Positions 1-11,200 of a stretch of DNA of 46,280 bases are shown piece by piece. The DNA comes from Echinostoma caproni (Eukaryota; Platyhelminthes; Trematoda; Plagiorchiida; Echinostomatidae). The notes beneath the pieces were generated by a model. The model was not told where the DNA came from, ran no database searches, and saw only the letters and a list, made by a program, of their open reading frames with translations. The DNA lies in NCBI GenBank assembly GCA_900618425.1, contig UZAN01041658.1:9926-56205 (forward strand), given 5' to 3'. Numbering within the stretch: position 1 is the stretch's first letter; each line of letters opens with the position of its first letter. A program made the position numbers and the translations under genes.

Positions 1-1710
1 AATATACAGGAATCCACGACGCTAAAACACCCCAGCCCAATGTTGTTTACAGCTGGTTATGTAAATGAGCGAGCGTGAATGACTAGAGAGGCACAAGTGG
101 TTCCAAAAAGCGAATAACCAACTGCTTTAGAGGTAGCGATCCACTGTTCAGTCAGTCACTGCAGACTAACCACCTTCAGGTTGACGTTTTTACCGCCAAA
201 CACAACATCTGTTGGGATACAGAAGAAGGCGCTGTATTACAAACTTTGTGGTGATCATGGAAGTTTTTTGTTCTTCTTTCGGTATGCATTGTGCTAAGAA
301 GATTTTTGTGGCAATGAAGTTGTTTTCTAACTGTTTTTGATATCATAAAGCATTACCCACTGCTAAAAAATCATTCAGATAATTGTATTCGCTGTCTGAT
401 TGACCACAGAACAAAATCGAGCGTTGACTGCGAACACTAGACATTCTTTGCGTCATAAAATCATCGTTTTGGATAGATTGGCCATGCAATCCCATCCATA
501 CTCAGCGGTCGTTACTATCTGAAAAGGTCCTGACTGGGTGCCTTTCAATTAGTACAATAGAAAGCCGGCCGCAGGATAATGGGGAATGGTCAGTTTGGGT
601 CCTATATTCACCTCCTTGGTGTATTGGTGGATTAGCGTCCACTGACCTGTCATTTTTTCCTGTCGGGCACCCATGCACTTAAACAAACAATGGCTGAAAT
701 TAGGTCAGCAGTTAAAGTGGATGCCATGAGTAAACGTTACCAATGCGTGCTGCACGCCTCACAGTTTGACCCCGGGGAACACAGCTACTGAAAGCTGACC
801 TCATTCATGTAAGGAAAGATAAGGCATTCATCAAGAGGTCAATGCTTTTGAGCGCGTGGGTGGTTTGATGGAACCTTAGTGTTATCTGACCCAGCAACTG
901 AACGAACCCAAAGCGGGAGACCATGAAGATCTGAATTCCATTGAACAAAATTAGGGACCTCATACACATTCTCTCCGCTCTACCACCACCGCGAAGCGTA
1001 AAGCACTTGAATGTGAGTTCCAGATGTGACTTTGGTTCCCATGACACACTGATAAAGCATTTGAGTTCGAAATATGTTGTTCTCATAAGACAATAGGCGA
1101 ATTTTCTTGAATGGGACAACCGACCGGTGCATGAAAATGCTTTCATAATAAGTTCATCTCTACCTATTTACTTCGTGAATCGTTTTGCACATTACACCAG
1201 TTCAAGTAAAGTCAAGAAATTGCTTTATTACACCATCTGGTGCAAATTCAACTGCCGAATACCCCACAAAAATAGAACCACTTGTAAGTTCTGTAGGTTT
1301 TCGGAGTTAACTCAAAGTTATGGACAAATCATGCAAAATGCGGTCCGAATGGTTTAAACACCAGGCCATAGAAGGAAGAATAATACGCTTTTCTGCGTAC
1401 TTAAAAGTGTTGTACATGGAGTGAGTAGAAGAGCTTGAAATGCATTTAGATTATATGGAGTGAATTGGGTGACAGCAGTCAGACAGTATTTTGTGAGCCA
1501 GTTTATCACCGGCTTTGGTGTGTTGGGATTAAATGGATTTAATGAGTTTTTGGTAAACTATAACGTATGTCAGCGACCAGGATATGGAACATATATCTTT
1601 TGTCATAAACCAGGAAATATCGCTGGGGAGGTAAGATGCATGCACGAACAAAATGTACTGTCAATTTGGGTGGAAATGAAAAGCACCTTAGGCGTAGAGC
1701 AAAACGAGAT
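1..1710. other. No recognisable gene
   Basis: I see only short open frames on both strands without domain motifs. A plus-strand frame at 1460-1768 overlaps the start of repeat copy A and matches nothing I know. Confidence 0.5.
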
Positions 1711-1835
1711 TATACTCGATTCTCCGCAAAATGAACTAATCTATTTCAGCACCCAGATGATGCCTTGATAACAGAGATACAAAACCAAACGATGGAGGAA
1801 GTTTTCCGACTTTTGTAAATATATTCCTGCTGTGC
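1711..1835 (-). repeat. Copy A of a dispersed ~130 bp repeat, 3' of the RT relic
   Basis: This segment lies immediately downstream of the reverse transcriptase relic on the same (minus) strand. It recurs in the same orientation at 3283-3410. By eye the best-matching 78 bases are roughly 80% identical, with the core ttctccgcaaaat and gatgccttgat shared. On the minus strand both copies can be read as a similar peptide containing SVIKAS and FAEN, so it may be the decayed C-terminal part of the same LINE. Whether it is coding or 3' UTR is not settled. Confidence 0.6.
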
Positions 1836-1856
1836 TCAGACCAAGAAACAGAATGG

Positions 1857-2501
1857 TTAAAAATAACTCCCAAGTATTTCCCTGAGAGTTATATCGTTAA
1901 TATATAGCAGCAGAAACATCCCGGGTGAATCAGAGCAGAATTTATCCTTAAGGAGAGAAAATAAAACATCAACACATTGAGATTGGTTCGTAGAAAGTTT
2001 ATGTGCAGAAAACCCCTTGTTAAGTTGCAAGATATCAGGCTGGATAGTGGGCAGAACAGAGTAGTTGGGATGAGATAAGCTAGAGATAAGGTCAGCGTCT
2101 TTTATTAGCAAAGCGTACCTGCAAACAGACGTGAAAGCTAAGTTGATGAAAAATAAGAAAGGAGATAAAATGGCTTCTTGAATAACCCCTACTGTGAAAG
2201 CTAAGGCTGAGGAGACTTTTCTACCATAGTGTGTAAACTGTTTTCGAAAGAAAAAGTGGTCATTGAGCAGGGCAATGATATACAGATGGACTCCATGGTT
2301 TGCCAGAATAGACAGATGCTGAACTCTATCATCACTTCCAAATATCTCACAGTAGTCTAAAAGGCACATTCTTACGGCTTTGCATCTGTTAATGAGCGAT
2401 GATAGAATTAAATGGACTAGGGAAACTACAATATTAAGGGCAGATTGTTTACGAGAGTGGGCAAAGTGATTATAATCACTTATGTTCAATTGTGGGAGCA
2501 A
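1857..2501 (-). pseudogene. CR1-like LINE reverse transcriptase core (relic)
   Basis: This is the palm and fingers part of a non-LTR retrotransposon reverse transcriptase, which would copy element RNA into DNA at a nicked target site. The 214 codons are open without a stop. Recognisable blocks in order are KAVRMCLLDY (about residues 41-50, first catalytic-aspartate block, followed by a damaged AFDSVDR-type stretch), an HGVHLYIIALLNDHFFFRKQ-like block (about 69-88), FTVGVIQEAILSPFLF (about 101-116; families normally have GVIQGAILSPFLF) and LLIKDADLISSLSHP (about 131-145), which replaces the usual YADD catalytic motif. The intact length of such an ORF2 protein is around 900-1000 residues, so only the middle is left. 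The G-to-E change and the lost YADD sequence argue that it is dead. I use no particular start codon because the frame begins inside the domain. Family knowledge gives the CR1-like call; no search was run. Confidence 0.8.
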
Positions 2502-3282
2502 CTTCAGTAAGATTATTTCCCCAAATACCTTCAGACTGGTCGAAGTGTCACATATGGGACGAAATTTAGTTGAAACTTTTTTGGAAATTGGTGCAATGCT
2601 GGTTGTTGTCTAATAATTCTGTATTGAACATTGTGTAATACAGTGGTTGAAGACTTTGGACAGGATGGGTGACAGAGTACTGGCGCAGTCCTTCGACAGA
2701 ACTGGAAGTAATCCGTCTTGTGAGGATTTCACGTTCACATATTTCTGTCAGAGTGTTTCTGGTATCATGGCCATTTGGGCCTAAGACAACGGAAACAGTG
2801 CCATTTCACATGGTAGGTATTGTTGATATTTTCATACGTTTGATAATAAACTCAAACAGATGTTTACCAATGAACGAATATTTTCCAAATTAGCTGAAAA
2901 TGTGACTTCCGGTGAATGAGGTAGTTAGATGGACTCAATTAATTTAAGGGGCATAATTATTATAATTGGCCGGATTTCAAACAGCAGTTTACCTATTTAG
3001 ACAACAAAGCCTGCGAGTGTCTTGAAACGTGTTGTCCAGCTTATGGAATAAACTGAACTCATCATGTCCGCGATGACGTAAGCCAACTTGATTTCAGTTG
3101 GCAACCAGGTCTGATTCAATCACGCGAACCAGGTTGCGCAACAGCAATCAGACGAATACGTCCCTACAACAGCTGACAGATGAACTGGCGTTTTCGCTCG
3201 GATGATTTAATTAAAACTGTTCATTTAGCCGAAACAAGGTCATTTCTAACAGTCGCAGTAGGTTAATGAAAAGGCAATCTTC
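2502..3282. other. No recognisable gene between the RT relic and repeat copy B
   Basis: On the minus strand this is where earlier parts of the LINE would lie, but no endonuclease or RT motif can be read. The LINE copy therefore appears truncated at about 2500. Confidence 0.5.
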
Positions 3283-3410
3283 TCATACTTGGTTCTCCGC
3301 AAAATTAACTGATCTATTCCAGTACCTCAGTGATGCCTTGATGACAGAGGTGCAAATCAAACATAAACACTACTAACCGGTTTGCAATACTCCCGTAAAT
3401 AGTAGTGTCA
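3283..3410 (-). repeat. Copy B of the dispersed ~130 bp repeat
   Basis: This is a second, diverged copy of the sequence at 1711-1835, in the same orientation and about 1.57 kb away. No reverse transcriptase core is recognisable on its minus-strand upstream side. That suggests a more strongly 5'-truncated LINE insertion, or a copy left by a later rearrangement. Similarity fades beyond about 3365 but short matches (tatttac and similar) continue to about 3410. Confidence 0.55.
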
Positions 3411-6282
3411 GCTTTTGTACTGAAAGCACGCTTTGACAACAGTGTGCTTGTAATATTTTGGGCATTATCTCTTGGATCATTGTGCTCAATCGGACTCAAT
3501 GGCATGTGATTTCAAACGGTAAGTATCTTCAAGAATATGTAGCATTTATTAGTCACATTTATATCTGTTTAATCCTGGATGTGGAACAACCCTTTATCCC
3601 GTGGAAAGTCATTGGCGCAGAGCTGGCCAGATGGCCAGTCAATTGATCAGTTAGTTTGGTGTATTTTCCTTCAGCCTCCGGAAACTAAAATGCCGAGTAT
3701 CACGTAACAAAATGCATTTGTTAAGGTCACCTCAATTATATATGTATGTGTACACATGCACAAACTCTTTCTGTGCTAACATCCATTAGATTGAGGGCAT
3801 TGCTACACATTCATTCGTACAGCTGTTCATCACCAATCACAAAGTGGTTCGGACAAGAGTTCGACTTGGATGGAGTAACAATGAGCTCAAACTGTGCTCC
3901 CGTCTTTTCCACAACAAGCCCCTCACTATATCCCTGACAGAGAAAACGCCCGCTTTTTCGGACATAATCACACCCCGAGATCAAAAGACCAATGATTTCA
4001 GAGTTCTCGTTCAGGCTAATCCCCGGAATGGCTCCCCACACAACCGTGTGCCCGCATTCTTGTCATACATCTTTCTTGTATCGCCCACGGGGTTGGAGAT
4101 AATAAGAATATACTCGAGGTAATCAGTAAATGACAAAGAAATTTTCGTTGTGAATGCAATAGATTGTTATCGTTATGACAAACTGGACGGACAGGGACAG
4201 TGAAATTGGGAGAAGCGATGGTGCGGGTGAGTGGGAATTGAAACATGATCTTGGCCAGCGCTCTCGAGATTGATGTCAAAAATTGGTGGTTGTCGAAAAA
4301 GGGGACAATGAGATTAGCTGAGGTCACAATCGTGTCCGCGAACATCAATGATAACACTGCGCCTCGTCTATGATAGATTCAAGGGAAATATCAATGACAA
4401 TCCGACGGTCAAATGCAATGGATTTCATGATAGGATGAAATCAAATCAACCCCAATGAAACCTGAAATGTTGCCTTACTTCAGTACCAACCGAAATTCCA
4501 TGGGGCTGTTTTGCCAAAGTCACTCTGAAGGTGCAATCATAAATGACTGGATAAAATGTCCCCGGAACCGCAACGTAGGATTCGCGTTTGTGCAACTCGT
4601 CGCTTCACATCTAGTCATGTACACGAAGTTCAGAAGTTCATAGATGAGTCAAGGTTTTTGAACTTGGTAGCATCTAAGTCACAAATTTAACAACATTTCA
4701 TGATAATGCCTCACCCAATGCCACTTCCAGACCAGGCTATGAAGCAATCAGCTCCCTGAAGTGAAATTTGCAAATTTGTGTGAATAATATTGTTCTTGGC
4801 AAGAAATCTGATAAAATGAAACACGCAAAGAATTCACGGTTCAACTCCCAAATAAAGGAATAGTTTTCGAACAGTTCTATATTATACTGAAACCTTCATA
4901 TCTCCGTCCGATTTTGAACAGGCAAATCAAAAACACCTACTGTGTTCCTTAGTTCAGTATGTATTCTTATTAAAAATTTTATAAAAACGGAGAATGTGGA
5001 TTAGCAATCAGATTCGTCTTAAGCCTCGAAATTGCCAGAGAAATTAGAGTGGATCATCACTGGACTGAGCTGGTAAGCTGAGTTTGGATCATTCTAATGG
5101 GATTCCGTTTGAAACACTAGCTTGAAAAGTATATAGTTATTCGTGATTCATCATGGACTCAACTAACACATCTTTATGGCGCCAGCGAAAATAATCTGGG
5201 GTAGTAATTAAGTGAATAGCAACGTCTCCGTTATTCGAATTACTTGCCTTGTATGCCTATGAGAGGACCGGTCTCCGATCTAACCATTTTCTCCTGTTTC
5301 AACGGTTGGAATATTTCGGATTAAATAATCCCCTGGGACCCTAATTGACTGTGGATTTCCTAATTTCAGTCAAGATAAGCGAAATCTGGACTCGATTAGT
5401 TCGAACACAGACCTCGAAATCCACAACCGCATTCTGACCGTTCAAACGGCGCGTAAATCATTCAGTGCTAATAAAAATGTGCGCTAGATAGAATATCGCG
5501 AAAAGAATAATAAAAAAAAGAAGAGATGTTCAATTCAATAACTTTTCGTACAAATCAAATTCATAGTTTTAATGAAGAAAAAGGGCCATTAGCTCTTAAA
5601 CAACCTGATGAAACATATCCATAATTCAGAGATAGGTTTCGCCTAATCCGCGCGCTTATCCATTCTGGATCTGCAGTCAGTCGTCAGGAACAAGTTCTTT
5701 TCGACACCAGTTGTTTGACCTAATCAGGAAAACTTTCAGTTTTTAAGTTTTAGTTTTTTCAGGTTTTGCAGTTCTTCTCGGATATGCCATCCTTGTTGAA
5801 GTGACAGACTTAGATTTTTGTGAATTTTGTGAACTCCCTTATTGTGAGCTCACGATGAGTGGGACTTGGGAGGACGGTGACTTAAGAACGAACATTTCAT
5901 TTGCACTCAGATGGTTGTCGGTATGTATCATAGTTACACGATTTGATACCTGATTAGGAACTGCTACTGGGTATCGAATCCACTAATAGTGAAGCATACA
6001 GTCTACTCATTTGAATAATTCTGTATGTTTACATCAGCCTGGTTGGGAAACTAAGTCAGATACAAAGTTTACCAACAGAAATCTAATTCTTGTGGATAAT
6101 GTGATCTGATGATAAGAATGTATACATGGAACAATATCTTGAAGTCTCTGTGGTTATAAACATTATCATGAAGGTCAATGATACGATGATAACAACCAGA
6201 TCAGTGTTTTCAATCCAGTTGAACGCGGAATAACTAAAGCCTTTGGAAACCGTGCATCATAAAAAAGTTAATAGCATATCCG
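3411..6282. other. Unannotated stretch with overlapping short frames
   Basis: Between 3811 and 4643 several frames of 60-113 codons overlap on both strands. None shows a domain I recognise, and frames on opposite strands look equally protein-like, so I call no gene. The rest (4650-6282) shows nothing. Confidence 0.45.
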
Positions 6283-6364
6283 TAGCCTCAGTGGGATTCG
6301 AATCCACTCATGGACGCCACCTACACCTTTTACGCGCACGCTCTACCAGCTGGGCTACGAGACC
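6283..6364 (-). tRNA. tRNA-like sequence (tRNA pseudogene or SINE head)
   Basis: The minus strand has a perfect internal polymerase III A box (TAGCCCAGCTGG) and, 42 bases on, a B box (GATTCGAATCC). The sequence folds as a cloverleaf: a 7-bp acceptor stem GGTCTCG/TGAGGCT with three G-U pairs; a D arm with one mismatch; an anticodon stem TGCGC/GTGTA with G-U pairs; loop GTAAAAG, giving anticodon AAA; a long 14-base variable region with a TGG/CCA mini-stem; and a T arm with one A-C mismatch. The long variable arm would suit a Leu or Ser type, but AAA would read a Phe codon, so identity is inconsistent. The mismatches and odd anticodon favour a pseudogene or the head of a tRNA-derived SINE over a working tRNA. 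The plus strand also shows a perfect 7-bp inverted pair, CGTAGCC (6281-6287) and GGCTACG (6353-6359). Confidence 0.6.
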
Positions 6365-7941
6365 ACACCGATAACAATGGTTGTCATACAAACTTCAAAT
6401 CTGCCAAACAGCTATTTGAACAATAGTATATCAGTCTTGTGGATAGTGAAAATTTTCTCATTTCATCAATTACCTTAATAAATCACAGATGTGGTTGGCT
6501 TTCATCAATTAGAAATGGCATTTCCTTGCATTTTTCTCAACTTAACAATTTTCAGTCCTGTTTGACTTTCCATAGGAGTAAAACACTCGGGATGATAAAT
6601 GACAACCACATCTTGATTGTAATACGCTGAGCGTTTTTTCCTAAACGAAATCTATCTGGCAACGGGCATGCATCAGACCACTTGGATAGAGTCTAAACAT
6701 TTTTGAAGCAAAAAAATTTTCGTTCGATCGATGTGGCTCGAGATGTGTCCAGTCGGCCATAAAATCTGAACCTTGTTTTGGTTGTGTCCCAATCCCACAC
6801 ACCTCGGTTGCATTTTGTTTTCACGTCGTTTGTACCAGGAATTACAAAAGGCTGCTGGGGGGCAATACCCATGCATGTATAGTTTGTATAGTTTCTGTTT
6901 ATCGTCTGAACTAGCCTTCAGTTAATCTAAATAGAGCATTTTCAGAACCGGTACAGTTGGAAAAGGAAAACGAAACTTTTTTACCGGAGAAAATGGTACT
7001 GTTGCTCGTTCTGTATGATGTGATCTTTTATGGAAACCGTATTAAATTAGTTATTCCTACATATCGGTTTTTATAAATTTTTAAACAGATGGGTTATCAC
7101 GCTGAAAATCATGGGTCACAGTCAAATTTCCGAAATCGCTGGGTGTAATTGTGGTTTGACATAAGAGACATTTATCTGATTTCCCTGCCGCCTTACCAGC
7201 TGCTACCTTCCATCTGCATAAAGAGCACTACAGAACATGACAGCGTGAGTGGACGTTTTCTCGACATTAAATATCACAACTTCGAATTCAGAAGTTCACT
7301 AGATGTGACTGTTAACCCACGCAACTCGATCACCCGAATGCCGGGCTGTTATCTGTGATGCTGATTTAATTACCTTGAATAGTAAGTGTACTGTGCTTTG
7401 TAACGGTTACTGTGTGCGCCCACGCTCATTCCCGAGAGAATCTTTGAAGCACCGGTTATCTGGTTTAGCGCAGCAAGAAACAGACCAGTGAAGCGTCGTT
7501 AACAGAGATCTTTCTTTTCAGTTATAATAATTTATATCAACTTAAATATTCCGAACAACCCACGCAGACCGATTATTGTTTCCAGTTTTTCTGCGATTAC
7601 CGTACCTTGAACTTTATAGGCCAGCTCAGATAACACTGAACCATGTGCCATTCGATTGTGTTGACAAATGACATATCCATGATGAGGTATAACCTTGGTG
7701 ACCGTCGTTCATCTACGGTGCGGGATGAGAATGGTGTTCAACTGGATATCGTCCAACACATCTGATTGACTTACGTAACTTACGCGGTGGTCTGTGGAGT
7801 GCACTTTAATCACCGTGTTCGCCCCGTCCCCCCTAAAACCATTTTCGGGAACAAATTGGTTCAACAGGATCATAATAAAATCTCACTCGATTCCACTATA
7901 TAAAATTGAGTTGTGACCAACATTGTTTGGTGAATAAAAAT
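6365..7941. other. No recognisable gene
   Basis: This lies between the tRNA-like sequence and the long inverted repeat. The open frames are short and I see no motif or repeat in them. Confidence 0.5.
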
Positions 7942-8228
7942 TTCGTTAGAACCAATAGAAGACAAATACTGCGAGATGTTAACATTTCTTCTAATCTCTT
8001 CAGTCGCTACAACGTAAAACAATCTGGTATTTGTACAAGCAAGTTTTGATAACTACAGTGGTAAAACGGACAATAGTCCCCCGCTTCCCTGACTACTGTC
8101 CGTTTTATCAGTGTAGTTATAAAAACTTACTTGTACAAATATCCAGATTGCTTTACATTGTAGGGATTGAAGAGATTAAAAGAAATGTTAATATATTGCC
8201 GTATTTGTCTTCTATCGGTTCTAACGAA
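7942..8228. repeat. Long inverted repeat / hairpin (foldback or MITE-like)
   Basis: Left arm 7942-8078 and right arm 8091-8228 are reverse complements over about 137 positions, with about 15 mismatches and one single-base indel counted by eye (about 89% identity). They are separated by a 12-base loop (8079-8090). The innermost pair is aaaacggacaatagtc with gactactgtccgtttt. Outside ttcgttag (7942) and ctaacgaa (8228) the similarity stops abruptly, which defines an element of 287 bp. No transposase is encoded; the open frame running through the right arm is incidental. Several of the mismatches would be G-U pairs in RNA, so a transcript would form a nearly continuous duplex. The structure fits a foldback-type or palindromic MITE. 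I could not confirm a target-site duplication. Confidence 0.9.
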
Positions 8229-11200
8229 TTGGATAAGGGGGACCCAATGTTTCAAGTTGATAAAACATTGCGGATGTGACGGGAACGGTAGTTACAGCAT
8301 ACTTGCGCACCATACTAATGACGGTGTTAATAAATGAGACAGGGACAGTCTAAATTCTCAAGAGGAGAGTGATCTGATTTGTTCAGAATGGTCATGATGC
8401 TGCTCGAAAGTATATTATGCGAACTCATCATGTGACCACGTGGTCATTATTGTATTTTATTGGAATGCACTTTGTGATTAGGTTAGGCTTTGGTGAACAG
8501 CTCAGGGGCTATTGCATTCTTCTTTGCTATTGGATGTTACATAACTAGGTTTGATTGTTTCGGAATGAATAATACCGGTCTTGACAACTTTAAGTAAAGC
8601 TCGGGAGGAAATCAGTCGTAGTAAAAATCGGTTGTCTGCGGAAAAGGTAATCTCATGAAAATCACCCTGTTTCAATAAATGTCGTGATCGAATGAACCGC
8701 CCTCCAGAATATGAATACAAGCATGGTTATATATAAATATAAAGTGAATATACAAATAACGATACATATACAGATGTGTGTGTATAGATCGGATCGATGT
8801 ATGATTTTCCGACTTGTGATTATTGAATGAACTATTTTCCGGATAAATGGACTGTCACTTTCCACTGTACACAACCAACTGATTTTATTTCAAATTTCTA
8901 TCTCTATTCGGGTTATATGTCAGATTCTGATTAATCTTCGGGAAGTTTTGTTCCAGGTTATCTAGATATCCGTATAAGTTAGTATGAAAATAGACGATGT
9001 GCTTTTTCGAATTATGGTAGATAGATCCATAAGCTGCTCACATTTCGCCATGATTATTCCCAGGCCCGATGTGCTGATTTCACTACAATATACATGTCGT
9101 TAAACGCAGCATCCATATTTTTGCAAGTCCTGTCTATGAGAGAATCCACGTATGGTATGTTGCACAGTCCAGTAAATATTTACAGCTACCGGATTCATGT
9201 GTCCCACGGTAGACTGAAGCACGGTTTCAATCGATACTATCCAGTGAACACAGATTCCTTCGGTTCGGTCCGCTCATCCATTAATGTTTACAGGCCACCA
9301 CTTATTACTGGCACATTCTTCTGGTATCGTTATTTTACTTGGGTTGATTTTGGTTTGCAGATAAACATCTTGTAATAATTCGAAAGGTACATCTCAAAAT
9401 GATAAAACATTTGGTGTGGCGCAGCAAGCAAGTTCTTTTTTCCTATTACGCAATTATTGTTTCTGATCGATCTAAGTCTTCTAAATATTGCATCGTTTTG
9501 TATATAATACAAAGTAAATATATCGATAAATGTTAATTTGTTATGGTAAGTGAATCGAAATTTGTGGCTGCAAACCGCTCACGTAAAATCTCTAGTCTGA
9601 AACAAAACGCAAATACATTCGGAAACTTGTCCACCTGGTGGGATGCCACTGGTTGAATAAGCATATTGTAAATTTACCAAGATCAAATCGAATGATACAT
9701 CGAACAGTTTTCGGTTTACATGGTCAGGGTGTGAATACAGCCGGCTAACATGAGGCAGGTCAAAAATGAAGAGAATAGAGTAACCTTTCGAGTCAAGTAG
9801 AAAACACTTGTTGTTCACTCGATTTTGAGGAAAAAGGGCACTGCAAAGCAGGGCGTGAAATGTTCAATTGTACCGAAGTCTCTGTACGAGGGGGAAAAAC
9901 GCATGTGATGATACCATTGAGAGAAACCAATAAACTTAGTGTAGATTACTCAGATGCACCACACAAAGTCCTGCATCGCACTATTTACTTTGAAATCGAT
10001 GGACCAAACCATAGTCAAACGTTTATACAGATTGGAAAATATTGTGCATTCCGTTTCAGAACGATGTTCTCGGATTGACCACATGGTTTGATGAACCACT
10101 GCTTACCATTTATGAAAAAAGAATCTCTTTCAGCTTTGACAAAATAAGAGCAGCAACATAGTGGCTTGGTTCCATTCGTCTTTTATTACTGGATCTAATG
10201 TAAGCCCATTTTGTTCAATGCTAAATATATATTCTTTAGTTGATCAGCTGATTTCGATTACTATCCTATTCAGTGAATTCAGAATGCAAATACCTTTCAC
10301 TTCAGCTTGTATGGGTCATTTTTTTCTGTTTTAATAATTTACGATAGTTCGATCAGGCTTGTCAACGAACGGTTGGTAGAAATGGAAATGCCCGAAAGAT
10401 CCCGTCGTCAGTGAACTACGAGATGAGCTAAACCGACTGCTTCACCTAGCATTCGATGTCGAAGCAAATTCCTCAATAGTTGACGTTACCAACAGTCGCC
10501 CGGGTATTAGTCTTTCTCCCATAGTTATGCCATGTGTTGGAATCGACATTTATGTGATCACCTTAAACAACATATAGGCGTCAGTACGCAAAATGAAATT
10601 TATGTATGGGTTGGCAAGACAATATGCAGTTTTACAAGATAAGCAATCAAATCCTACAAAACCGCATTTTCAAGGCATTCAGTCGAACCATGAACATTTG
10701 ATGCTGGGTGAACTATAGAAACTATTTTCTTCCTTTTTACTATTTAGGTCAGTGATGTGCTCCAAACCACAATGAACACATGCAAGAATGTGACAGTGTC
10801 ATAAGTAATTCCAGGCGATGTAGTTTGTGCATGAACCCTTTCTCTCTCTCTCTAATCGAATGAACCGTGTGGTTACAAATATCAAGACGCACAGTCAGTA
10901 GGTGTCTAGCAATATCAAAGAGGTTCGATGCAAAATCCAATTGCATTCAGTCAAACAAGTGATATCGTTTATGCTTAAATTGTGAATTCAGATCATTAAC
11001 CCATTAAATAATCATCCTAGTATCACTACAACCGACACCCAGTCGTTGTTTTTGTTGTTCTTGTTGATTTGTAGTTACTACTTTCTTCCTTGTCCGTATG
11101 GACCGGACTTCCTAACCCGATTACGGCATACATTACCTGGCCCAATTGTGCACACATGTTTTCCTATTGGCTGAAGTCCGGATTCATGCCATCTGACACA

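Noticed and set aside
3811..4643. A group of protein-looking frames on the minus strand (and one on the plus strand) that might be a frameshifted gene
   Set aside because: Frames on both strands and in several phases look equally plausible, no domain was recognised, and each is of chance length. A protein search of all six frames would settle it.
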